NCBI GenBank assembly: GCA_030760725.1
Contig: JASWHV010000012.1
Span: 84,580,968-84,644,967 of the forward strand
Source: Neostapfia colusana
Taxonomy: Eukaryota; Streptophyta; Magnoliopsida; Poales; Poaceae
DNA: 64,000 nucleotides
Direction: 5' to 3'
A program made the translations under genes and the position numbers. The notes under the pieces were generated by a model. That model had not been told where the DNA came from. It worked only from the letters and a program-made list of their open reading frames with translations, and made no database searches. Below, in pieces: positions 23,987-34,897 of this stretch; the stretch's first letter is position 1, and each line of letters opens with the position of its first letter.

Positions 23987-25188
23987 TCAGCGCGGCGTGT
24001 ACGGCAACCACTCAGCCGTGGTCCCCGACGGAGGGTAACCCTCGCCGGTGGACTCGTACTCCGAGTCCGTGGGTGGCTCCTCACCTGAAAAACACTTAAG
24101 CAGCAACCGTGAGCACGAAGGCTCAGCAAGGCTTAACCGACTCACCTAAGCATGAAACTCTACATGAGGTGTACACTGACATAGGATAGTCATATTGCAA
24201 CAAATGGACTCGCCTACAAGTTCATCCTTCGTTCAACTTTTAGCAACAAGTTAACGGTTCGGGAAGCTGAAATTTAGTAAGCAGGATTTGGTGGCAAACA
24301 AGTAGCAATACAATATTATCTCATATCAGCAATATTGAATCAATGCATTTCATACATTATTCTACGTCACGACTCAGTGACCAAGTGGTACTCTTCACCG
24401 CGAGGGACGGCGAATCGACTCGATATACACCTGCAGGGAAACCCAAAGAGCACGTCACGTACGCCCACCCGTGGAGCTGCACAGCACGCTCACTCGGTGT
24501 CGTACGGGACAACCTTTCACCCAACAGCCCAAACGTCGAACCGGTCACACCGAAACGAGCAGGAGGTTCCCCACACGGAGCATCTCTCTATGCCCGTTCG
24601 CAGATTTCCACCTTACTGCCCTCAGCCTACACCTATAAATCGGTGCGTTATGCCTCGACGCCCGGAGGTTTAGGCTACATCGGTTTATCGGGGCCCATAT
24701 ATCCGACATGCCTTCGGTACGTTCAAACTTGATCAGCGTGGGCCGCACACGGATCGGTCCTCAATCGACACGGACAAGGCTGCGCACAAAGACTCACTCT
24801 TGCTGCGCCCTAGCCCCTGCCTAGTCTCATTTTCATTACTAAAGTGATCTCACGACACTCAACCGAACCCGTGTATCCCAAGCCTATCTCGCGAGTAGAT
24901 TCCAACTACTCGACTTGTACCGAAGTCCTATGAATCATTAAGCATAGCCTGTCTACTCGAGGTCTTAGACTCTACCCTCACTCTTAGGGAAAAATTCTGG
25001 TTATGCAAGTGGGGTTCCATCCATCCTATACCTAATGCACAAACATACTTCACATGACACATGTAACTAAAGTAAAACTTATGAAAGGGTTCATGCAAAC
25101 CGGGGCTTGCCTTGTTGCTGCTGGTCAGTAGTTAGTTCTTCGTCCGGAAGAAGGAAATCCAGCACTTCCGGGGTCTCTTCGTCAATGG
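23987..25188 (-). CDS. LTR-resident two-exon acidic peptide, copy in M2 5' LTR (putative)
   Basis: Block 1 is 25188-25111 (78 nt), reading DEETPEVLDF and ending DQQQQ, with the donor AAG|GCAAGC. Block 2 is 24084-23987 (98 nt), after TTTTTCAG, ending TAEWLPYTPR and TGA. Phase 1 at the join, as in all other copies. EVLDF here agrees with C and M1 better than the GVLDF of the other M2 LTR. An AG acceptor (GTGTAG) precedes block 1. Confidence 0.45.
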
Positions 25189-25936
25189 CTACACGTTGAA
25201 TACAATACTACATGTAAATTTAAATGCAAATGTGTGAACTTAAATACATAATTGATAATAACTCTATCTAGCCCTCCCCTTTGGTTCTGAAATTTTTATG
25301 GTGGATTGGTAGGGTCCTAACCAGAGTTGTGACCAAGTTTTATTTGAAACAAAGTTCAATTGAACCTTGTACAAATAAAAGCCTCTTTGGTCAATAATTG
25401 AGCCTCTAAGTAATTCCAGGGTTTTTCATGGCTCCCACCATTACTTTCTGGAAACTAGAATTTAGGATGGTTCTAATGGAGTTGGTTTCATGTCATTTGA
25501 AGAATTCTACAGAAAGTTATGTCCTAATTAAGATTGGAGAAAATCTGAAAAATGTTTCTGTACATTTTTTTCTATTTTCTCTGGGCAGTTCCCTTAATCA
25601 CCTAATTAGGGTAACTAAATGAACTTGGATGAGTCTGAAAATTTTACTGGGATTCAGGGATTTTCCAATGAACCTTTCAGCCAAATTTCAGAATTTTTCA
25701 TAAAGTAGTTCTCCAGATAAAATTCCCAACAGTTTAAATTTTAGGGATTTAATTCTGGAAAACTATTCTCTTTCATGAGCTGAATTTGGTATTGCTGGAA
25801 AGTGCTCAGAGAGCTGAATCCAACAAAATTTGGTTCACCCGATTTGGAGCTTTCTAGCCAAAGTTATGAGGATTTGAAGTTTGGAAGAATTCTGAAAATC
25901 GGGGGGAAAAGTTTAAATTCTCGGGGCCCGCGGGGA

Positions 25937-25983
25937 CACGTGTCGAGCGCGGAGGTGTCCGGCACACCGGGGATACCACACAT
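25937..25983 (-). repeat. Tandem G-box units in M2 5' LTR
   Basis: 42-bp unit repeated twice; the first CACGTG is intact (25937-25942), the second reads CACATG. Confidence 0.6.
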
Positions 25984-27827
25984 GTCGAGCGCGGAGGTGT
26001 CCGGCACACCGGAGCTCACAGGGTATTTGCGCGCCAGCACAGCCGATCCCTGGCCACACCCGATCCCGATTTAAATTCTTCAGCCGCTGACACGTGGGCC
26101 AGCCGGCTTCGTCTTCCTCCCGCCGTTCTCTCGCGCCCGCGCCGCCGACCTCGCCGGAGCAGACTCGGGGCTCTCCGGCTCGCCGCTGCCGGACCTCCCA
26201 TGGTCTGAAACTCGCCGCCAGGGGGGTTGTCGACGTCGAGGAACACGTCGGAGGTGACAGGTCGGGCTGGGGGTGACCGGAAATAGCTCGGCGACGTGCC
26301 GCGGCCTCGGTTGAGGTTCGACACCGTCAACCGTGGTTTCTAAACCCGCCAACACCTCGAAAAAATGGCCCTACAGCATCAGTGTACCTCTAGGAAGCTC
26401 GACAAGGTGTCAAAAGGGTTCAGGGATGGCGGCAAGTCGGTCGGCACCGTGTGACCGATCGTGCCCGCCATGACCGCCCTCGATCGAGCTCAAAATTCGT
26501 CACTCCTAGACAGTTTCACGCTACGGATGCAGAAAAGAACTTGATCGCCGGCTCGTCCAGCGTCGATGTGCAAGATTTGATGACCTCCGAAAGATCATAG
26601 AGCGAGAATTTAAAGAAACCGTACCGGAAGCTCGGTTTACGGTCGCCGGAGCAAAAACTGGAAATTCTCTGCGGATTCTTCACGGTTGGCTTCCAAACTT
26701 GGAGGAGAGCAGCACGGTGGTCGCGCGCTCCTGTTGCCTCTCTCGCTGGACCGTGAAAACGCCTGTGGAACGCTGCCCACAGGCGCCTGACTCTCGGCTG
26801 AGGCTAGGTCGCCGCGGTGGCGATCGTCTTTGGGCAAAGGAGGTCGGAGCTCGAGGTTTCTGGCATTGGAGAGGTGGAGTGCGAGCTCAGGTGGCTGTCT
26901 AGCAGCTCAGGGACGAAGGAGGAGATGGTTTTGCTGGTTTTCCCGATTGAGCAGAGAGCTGCGGCGAGAAACAATGCCGCTGCTCATTTGCCCGCGAGAA
27001 GATAAAGCCGGCCGACTCCTGCTCGGCTGAGGCGGTGCCGGTCGCGTGGGGGCGCGAGCCAGCCGCCCTGGGCGCCAACGCGCGGAGAGGGAAGCAGCTG
27101 GTGGCGCCGGTAGCTGCTCGGTGGCACAGCCGACAGCAGCTCGGCGGAATTTCCCACCGAGACTCTGACTTTGGGTGCAAGTTTCTCCTTCTTCCCTCTA
27201 TGACATGTGGGTCCCACCCGGGGTTTTAACCTCTGAAATTTACTCCTAATCACTGTTGTAAACAGTGAGCCCCATAATACCCCTGGTGATTCAAATTATT
27301 CACCCCTGAGCCATTTGAATTGAATAGAATTCAAATTGGGTTCGGGTTGAGTGAATTTCAGCACAAGTTCAGTTTTGAATTCAAATAAAGTTTGAATTCA
27401 TCCCACTTAGCTCATGTCAAGATCAACTCCAAATTGAGTGAAAATTGGTGTGTGAGCTCACAAAAATGTGCTGAATAAGAATATGCCTCCCACTTTTAAA
27501 TTCATGGGACAAAACAGTTTGAATTTGAATGTGGTTTCAAACTGCCCTCTTTCTATCTATACCCAAAATGACCTCAAAAAGGTTTTGAATTTGGGTGAAA
27601 CCTGGCATGGACATCCTTAGCAATGTGTAGGAGTTTTCATAAGTCCAGCCCACCTATATCACATGTGGGAAATACCACTTTTGCAATATGTGAGTTTGTT
27701 CTCTAATGAGCATGTTGATGGTGGTTACATGCTCTTCATTTGTGTTCGTCATCTTTCCTCAAATGAGGTGTGTGGTGCGGTGATGAACACTTCAAATGTG
27801 TGCCAAAACTGAGGCCCTTACACAACC

Positions 27828-28155
27828 GTTCGACGTTTGGGCTGTTTGGTGAAAGGTTGTTCTATACGACATCGAGTGAGCGTGTTGTGCAGCTCCACGG
27901 ATGGGCGTACCTAACGAGCTATTCGGGTATCCCTGCAGGTGTATATCGAGTTGATTAGTTGTCCCTCACGGTAATGAGTACCACTTGGTCACTGAGTCGT
28001 GACGTAGGTTAACATATGGAATGTTGTGATTAAATACTGCTGATATGAATAACTTGTATCGTTACATGTGTGCCACCAAATATTGCTCACTAAATTCAGT
28101 TTTGTGAACTGCTAACTTGTGACTAAAAGATTAATTAAGGATGAACTTGTAGGCG
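27828..28155 (+). mobile_element. H 5' LTR, right part
   Basis: Continues the LTR after M2 (begins GTTCGACGTTTGG; compare GGTTCAACATTTGG in C) and ends at ...AACTTGTAGGCG. The last about 480 bp of the LTR and the PBS expected from M2 are missing; leader sequence resumes within 10 bp. Confidence 0.8.
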
Positions 28156-29420
28156 TATACTTAGGGGATAGCACACTAAATAAGGACAGTATTATTGGAA
28201 AACTTAGGATTACGGTGAGGATTCGCTAGTATGCCCAAATAAGGACTATATTAGTATAGTTACTTAAAGTGGCATTACTTAAAGTTTTGCATTAAAAACA
28301 AGTTTGAAAAGGAACTAAAATAACCAATTTTAATTCTTAAGGTTCTGGTTTTGAAGAAAAATTCAAAATTTGATTAGTTCAGCTCAAAGGATTTGAAAAA
28401 TAGAGTGCTCTGTTTTTGGGCAGCAAGTTTGCTTAACTTTAACAGAGCATAACTCACAGGGTACTTAGCCAATGGAGGTATGGGATATAGTTATGGAAAG
28501 GGGTTGAAGTGCTATACAACTTTGTTGTAGACTTTCAGAACAGAATCACACCTCAAACTGGTTGAAATTCTAGATGATTGTAAACTGTCCAGAACCAGGA
28601 CAGATTTAAAACACTCTCTGTGCTGTTCTATTTTTCAATCATAATTTCCTGTATATAAATCTAAAATAATCATAGGATACATTTTTGGAAAGTTTAGTAG
28701 ATGTGTTACATCTTTGTAATTCAAAATTTTTGCGGTTGCAGCACGGAATTCAGTAGAATTTGGAGTTGAAAACAGCAACTTTCTAAGGAGGTGCTGTTCA
28801 AATTCGTCCAGAAATTCTGTTGACCTTGAATTATTATAACTTTTTAACCAGAGCTGATCTGGGGGCCAATAAATACTCGTTGGAAGGATACTGAAGTTAA
28901 CTTAACCTTTGGTATTAAACTTGAGTTATGAAAATGCCAAGTACCAGGTCAAAATCTGGGTTAAGTATAAATTGGTCATTCTGGGCAGAGGAATGAACAG
29001 TTGAACTCATTTGAAGGATTGTTGTACCTATTGGGGTTTATTACTTCCAATAGGGTGGAACATACTCATGAGTGGTTATCTTTAACTAGTGAAAGATTTG
29101 AGTATATTGCCTACTCATGTTCTTTTTGCTAGAGACCATGTTGTGTCGTATTGAAGACAAAGGGTAGTATACGTGATGACCAAGCGATATTAACGTCTCG
29201 TAGTGACCAAATCTAGTTGAGATGGACTTCCAAATAGGAAGTCCGTCAATTTGAATTTCACTAATTTGTATTTGGTCTGGTAATGGTGTAGCTTGTGCAA
29301 ATTTATTACATTATCCATGTACGAGATGTATCGCATGCTAACCGTTATTATGTTTTACTCCTATTTTATGGACTGCATGGAGTATGCTGTGGGACTGATT
29401 TTATTGTCGTATGGTTGCAG
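28156..29420 (+). other. H 5' leader (PBS deleted)
   Basis: AT-rich leader colinear with the M2 leader, from GGGGATAGCACA onward. No TGGTATCAGAGC is present, so reverse transcription could not be primed normally. A perfect hairpin GGACTTCC-AAATA-GGAAGTCC lies at 29224-29244. No ORF. It ends GGTTGCAG directly before the gag ATG. Confidence 0.7.
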
Positions 29421-30953
29421 ATGGTTCATACCCAGACCACGCACGAGGTCGGAGGCTCTAGTCAGCAAGGGGGTGATGACTCCCAGCCACCTGCCTTTGA
29501 CAACACCCCACAGCAACAACCATCACTGCCGCCTTCGCTTACATTAGCGACGTGATTTCAGCGCTGGTGGGCTCTCGTGAGGAGCAGACCGACCTGCACC
29601 ACACGATTGTCCAGAATACGTCCCAGGTGGGGACGCGTCAAGAGAGGGGGCCTCATCAGCCCCACATTACTACGTACTCGGATTTCATGAGTACGCATTC
29701 TCCGGTGTTCACCGAAGCGGCGGAACCACTGGAGGCCGACAACTGACTGCGGATGATTGAGTCCAAGTTCGGGCTGCTCCAATGAATGGAGTGGCAGAAG
29801 ACTCTCTTCGCGGTGCAGCAGCTTCACGGTGCCGCTGGTGCGTGGTGGACGAATTATGTCGTCTCGCTACCTGCTGGCCACGCCATGGAATGGGCAGAAT
29901 TCCAGGAGGCGTTCCGCGCCTATCACATACCTCCCGGGATGATGAAGAGGAAGTTCCAAGAGTTCTTGGAACTGAAGCAAGGCGGGAGGAGTGCTCATGA
30001 CTACTCCCGCGTGTTCAACCATCTGGTGCAGTACGCGTCGGACTACATCTCCACCGAGGAGAGGAAACGAGAGCAGTTCTATCAGGGTTTAAATCCCGAG
30101 ATGAAGACACATGTCGCGCAATGCAATCGTGGCACCTTCAACGACCTCGTCAATGCCGTGATTCTGCAAGAGGATGCTCAGCAGGAATTTGCAGTTGAGC
30201 AGCGGAAGCGCAGCGCTCCACCGAGCAGCGGGGGTGGAGCTCCTCAGAAATACCGAATGGTGTATCGAACATCATCCGGTCAACAGTGACATCCACCGGC
30301 ACGACCCCAACAGTTTGCGGGTCGTCCTTACCATCCACCCCCATTCCGACCGCCGATGCCACCACCGCGACCGCAGAAGCAGCAGAAGCATATGGTACCC
30401 CGGGCGTTTCCACCACCACAACGCAATCCGGGATTCCGTCCGCCGGTCAGCGGAGGACCGCCTCGCTACACATGCTACACGTGTGGCCAGGCGGGTCATT
30501 TCTCGAAGGACTGTCCACAGGGGCAGCAAAGCAGCGGGGAAGCCCAATATCAGGGTGGGGCTCGAGGCCGGCCACCAGTGAAGAAGGGAGGTCAGCGACC
30601 CGGGGGCGTTTGTTACCTCGACAATGAGGACACCTCGGAAGGAGAGAACGTGCTGGCGGGTACGTTCGCTCTCAACGATCGTGCAATCATCATTTTATTT
30701 GATTCCGGTGCAACCCACAATTTCATAAGTGCATCATATGTGGTTAAGCATCAACTGCAGGTCTTTCCAACCGATGATTCCAAAAGAACCACTGTGCTTA
30801 TGTGTGAGAATATATCCCACTACTATGATTATTCTTGAGGGACAGGATATTGAAGCAATCTTAGGAATGTCATGGCTAAGTTACCATGGCGCTGTCCAAG
30901 AAACTTTATCATGGACGGTTCACCTCAATTCTCCACTCCACCGTCCGCATTCC
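29421..30953 (+). pseudogene. H gag and protease, decayed
   Basis: ATG at 29421 after GGTTGCAG; the start (HEVGGSSQQGGDDSQPP) matches M2. Frameshift at about 29550. Stops follow at 29744-29746 (TGA for Trp), about 29784 and 30287-30289 (TGA for Trp). The capsid-like block is otherwise readable, the CCHC knuckle CYTCGQAGHFSKDC is intact (about 30470-30510), and the protease motif LFDSGATHNF keeps its Asp (about 30700). After FPTD a deletion of roughly 20 codons relative to M2 shifts frame. The segment ends at the C insertion, at HRPHS. Confidence 0.88.
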
Positions 30954-33509
30954 TGTAAGGGCCTCAGTTTTTGACACACATTTGCAGTGTTCATCACCAC
31001 ACCACACACCTCATGTGAGGAAGGATGATGAACACAAATGAAGAGCAAGTAACAATTATCAACATGCTCATTAGAGAACAAACTCACATATTGCAAAAGT
31101 GGTATTTCCCACATGTGATATAGATGGGCTGGACATATGAAAACTCCTACACTTTGCTAAGGATGTCCATGCCAAGTTTCACCCAAATTCAAAACCTTTT
31201 TGAGGTCATTTTGGGTGTAATTAGGAAGATGGCAGTTTGAAACCATATTGAAATTCAAACTGTTTTTTTATCCCATGAATTTAAAAGTGGGAGGCATATT
31301 GTTACTCAGCACATTTTTGTGAGCCCACACACCAATTTTCACTCCATTTGGAGTTGATCTTGACATGAGCTAAGTGGGACAAATTCAAACTTCATTTGAA
31401 TTCAAAACTGCACTTGTGCTGAAATTCACTCAAACCAAACCCAATTTGAACTTTGATCAATTCAAATGATTCATGGGTGGATAATTTGAATTACCAGGGG
31501 TACTATGGGGATCACTGTTTACAACAGTGATTAGGAGTAAATTTCAGAGTTTAAAACTGGAAGTGGGTCCCACATGTCAGCCACTGCTCAGATCAAACCG
31601 ACTGAGACTTTTCTCACTCGGGTCGCCGAGCCGCCGCTGCGATCGCCACCGAGGGCAGCCGCCGCGCCAGCAGCTGCTTGCCCACGCGCGGGCGTGAGGC
31701 GGTGCAGAGCCTTCTTAAGGCGCCTGCCCCCCTCCTCGGCCGAGGCATCACCGTTCTTCCCCGCAAGAACTCAGCGCCGGCCGAAATTCTCCGCAGCTCG
31801 GAATCGATCGGAGAACGCCGATCACAGCTCCCTCCGTCCACTCCAGAACCCCAGCAAGGTACTAGAGACCTCCTCCGTCCTCCCCGCTGCTAGAATTCCG
31901 TTGAAACCGATTGATATCGGCTGTGCCGAAAGATCAAATTCGGGACTTGGAACCGCCGCACCTCGGGCTCCCGTGGACAGCCCAACCAGGGCGTTGACAC
32001 GCCCGAGCCATGGCACCCTTGGACGCGCTGGTGACCGGTGCTGCTCATCCCCGAGCCACAGCTCGAGTGGTTGCTCACCGGCGGCGAATTTCCACTTTTC
32101 CCCTTTCTGTGTGCAGAACGACCTTCGGGTACGATTCTGTTTAATTCGTGCTCTAGAAAGGATTAGAGGGCCTCAAGCCGCTCTCACACAAGCTAGACAC
32201 GGTAGCGCACAAGTTGCCTTCACAACTCTGGGCCGGAGAACCTCTGTACCGGGCGTAATTCGGGGTCTACCAATGGCGGAATGAACAGGCGGCATCGGGC
32301 GCACGGTGAGGACCTATTTCGGGCCTTCCCCGAGCTGCCTCGAGTTCATGTCGACCTTCTCTGAGGTCCACTGGTGCTCCCCGACCGGTTTCCCAAGTAG
32401 TTGAGGTGCTAGGGAAGTCAGCCGACATGGCCGAAGTCGTTCCGAGGTGGCGGCTCGTCGCCGACCATGCTCCGGCCATTGTCATGAGCAGCTGACCCTA
32501 GAATCCTGTTCCCCGAGTAAAAGTAGGCAGGGGCGGCCAGAATCGAGAAGTTTCGAGCTGTACAGAAGCCGGCGGCGAGCTCTCCGGCGAGGTCCCTCGG
32601 CGGCGGAGCGCGGGCGTCGCGAGGTTGAAGAAGGGGGTCGACCCCAGCTGTCAGCGGGAGATATTTTGAATCGGGATCCGTCTGCGGCCGGGATCGGGTG
32701 TGCTGGCGCGCAAAATCATTGTGGGCCGCGGTGTGCTGTCGCCTCGGCGTGCGACGCGTGTCCCCTGGGCCCACGCGCGAGTTTAAACTTTTCCCCGATT
32801 TTCAGATTTCCTTCAAACTTCAAATCCTCATAACTTTGGCTAGAAAGCTCCAAATCGAGTGAACCAAATTTTGTTGGATTCAGCTCTCTGAGCACTTTCC
32901 AGCAAATCAAGTTTCACTTCATGAAATTCCTTAATTCTCCAGAATTAATTCCTCAAAAAATTTAAAATGTTTGGAATTTTAACTGGAGAATCCTTTGGAG
33001 GAAAATTCTGAAATTTTGCTAGGATGTTCAACAAAATATCCCTGAACTACCATAAAAATTTCAGACCCATTTGAGCTCATTTGATCCACCTAATGGTGTG
33101 ATTAGTAAAACTGTTCCAGAGAAAATAGAAAATATTCAGAAACATTTTCAGAATTTTCTCTGAAATTGTTTAGCTCATATGTTTAGCTAGGAACCTTCAA
33201 ATTAAGTGAGACCAACTCTATTAGAAACCCCTGAAAATCTAGTTTTCAGAAAGCCATAGTTTGTTTCATGAAAATCCTTAGAAGACCCTAAAAGCCTTCA
33301 ATTAAGGTCAAGTACATAATTAATTGTGGAGGGCTCAAATGAGCTTGACTGCAACTAAAACTTGACCAAGTTTCTAGTTAGGTTGTAACCAAGCCCCAGT
33401 AAAAGTTTCACAGTCATTAAGTCTGTCTAGAGGGACTTAGAAGCTTCACAAGTTTAAAAGTTACTACAAACACATTTAAATTGATACATATGTTTCTTCT
33501 AACATGTAG

Positions 33510-34770
33510 TCGCTAAGGTCGAGGAGGAACCCGAAGTCCTAGACTTCGTTAATTCGGAGGAACAGCTAGCCTACGACCAAGAGCAGCAAGGCAAGCTCCG
33601 GTTTGCATTAACCTTTTTACAAATTTTTATTGTTTTGAGTACATACTTGAGTACTTTATGCCTTGCATTAGAGTCTTGTTTGGAAACCCAATTGCATAGC
33701 CAAGAGCACCATGGGTTGGGTTTAGGATTGCAAACCCCGTTAGTTACTGCAATGCTAAGATAGTGTAGGATTCGGTACAAGTCGAGTAGTTGGAACTACT
33801 CGTGAGCATAGGCTAGAGGAACTCGACCCGAGTAGTGTTAGCACATGAAACACATGGCAAGAAAATGAGACCAAGCAGAGAGTAAGGGCAGCAGGACTTT
33901 GGGGACTGTGTGCTGTAGCTCCGCTTGTGTCGATTGAGGACCGAGCCGTGTGCGGGCCTGTTGAACAAGCTAGAACAGTACCGAAGACCTACCGGCTATA
34001 TGGGAACCGGGAAACTGATGTAACTCGGGTAGCTGGGTGTTGAGGCATAGCTGGTCGTTCAGAGGGTAGGTTGAGAGCTCGAGGTGTAAATCGGCTGGCG
34101 GCACTGAGATGCACGTGCAGAGACCTCTTGCTCGGGATGATTGGACCGGTTCAACATTTGGCTAACGGGTGAAAGGTAGTCGCGTACAGCGTCCGTGATG
34201 GTTGTTGTAGGCAACATCGAGTACGGGCGTACGTGACGGGTTGTTCGGGTAACCCTGCAGGTGTAAATCAATTATAATCGCCATCCCTCGCGGTCAGTGA
34301 GTACCACTTGTTCACTGTACCGTGACGTAGAAAGAACAGGCTAGTCACATGATAAAATGTTGCTGATTGAATTATGGACATTGATTGTTAATGATATGCT
34401 GTAGTTAGAGCTAACTAAAGTTCTTTTCAACTTTGGGCAAAGTACATGAGAGAAATGTGTTTCTTGTTTGATTGCGGCTCTCTCATGTGCCTTAGCATAA
34501 GGTTCTCCACAAACTGATGCTAAAACTTGAAAGTAAGGTTCCACTAATTAGGCGAGTCCTTTGCAAATGATTTTTACCTCATGTAACCCATCACCCCTCA
34601 TGTAGAAGTTCCATGTTTAGGTGAGACGGGTCAGACTTGCTGAGCCTTCGTGCTCACTGCTTGTGTTTGAAGGTTTTGCAGGGTTCTATGAGGAAGGGAC
34701 TCCCGAGGAAGAGACGGAACCCCAGGAGGGGAATCCCGTCGAGTGGGAGTCGTGCACGCCGCAGAGTTAG
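33510..34770 (+). CDS. LTR-resident two-exon acidic peptide, copy in C 5' LTR (putative)
   Basis: Block 1 (33510-33590, 81 nt) follows TTTCTTCTAACATGTAG, with a branch-point-like CTAAC, and ends CAGCAAG|GCAAGC. Block 2 (34682-34770, 89 nt) follows GAAGGTTTTGCAG and stops at TAG 34768. The intron-like interval is 1091 bp. Phase 1 joining gives AKVEEEPEVLDF...DQEQQ, then GFYEEGTPEEETEPQEG and NPVEWESCTPQS. The predicted chain is about 55 residues and very acidic, with no signal peptide or membrane segment. No ATG is in phase; the upstream exon is unknown. It lies wholly inside the LTR, so it occurs twice per element. Confidence 0.5.
33783..33802. repeat. Conserved inverted repeat in LTR
   Basis: CGAGTAGTT-GG-AACTACTCG, a perfect 9-bp stem. 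The outer seven pairs recur in the C 3' LTR (45172-45191), E (63334-63353), H (12659-12679) and the M2 5' LTR (24892-24912). Located inside the intron-like interval. Confidence 0.6.
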
Positions 34771-34891
34771 TGTGCGTGTGTGCTAGCAAGGACACGTTCA
34801 AGGGCTGACCGTGGACTTGATGCGTAGTCTACGCCCGTGAGTGTAGACTGGACTTATTTTGATGTAAACATGTTCATAAACTTGTTTATGT

Positions 34892-34897
34892 AATAAA
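34892..34897 (+). terminator. C 5' LTR polyadenylation signal
   Basis: AATAAA about 105 bp before the LTR end, after GTTTATGT. Also at 46281-46286 in the 3' LTR, where it would act for the genomic transcript. Confidence 0.5.

Larger units (their letters stand above)
13031..27822 (-). mobile_element. M2: complete chromovirus-type LTR retrotransposon
   Basis: 14,792 bp on the minus strand between two CAACC target-site duplications (13026-13030 and 27823-27827). 5' LTR 27822-23729, PBS 23725-23714, leader, gag-pol 21885-17172, PPT 17118-17106, 3' LTR 17105-13031. There is no orf0. Over the first about 550 bp of the right-hand alignment the two LTRs differ at about eight sites plus one 11-bp indel, so the insertion is fairly young. 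gag-pol carries three in-frame stops, a 33-bp deletion and a 211-bp insert. It lies inside the H 5' LTR in opposite orientation. Confidence 0.95.
23729..27822 (-). mobile_element. M2 5' LTR
   Basis: 4094 bp, TGTAAGGGCC at 27822 to ...CCGCCACA at 23729. Same internal order as the 3' LTR. One CACGTG remains at 25937; the second has become CACATG (25978), as expected from CpG deamination. The GC-rich core is about 27230-25910. Confidence 0.95.

Noticed and set aside
32008..32140. ATGG in the C 5' LTR GC core as a possible first exon for the LTR peptide
   Set aside because: The ATG is AAG in the 3' LTR copy, the frame has no convincing phase-1 donor, and M1, M2 and E have no counterpart.
31574..32284. 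A 236-aa open frame in the C 5' LTR, present again at 42965-43675 in the 3' LTR
   Set aside because: It lies in the GC-rich core, where stop codons are rare. Its composition is Arg/Pro/Ser/Ala-rich, the differences between the two LTRs are largely non-synonymous, and E and M1 do not keep the frame. It looks compositional.
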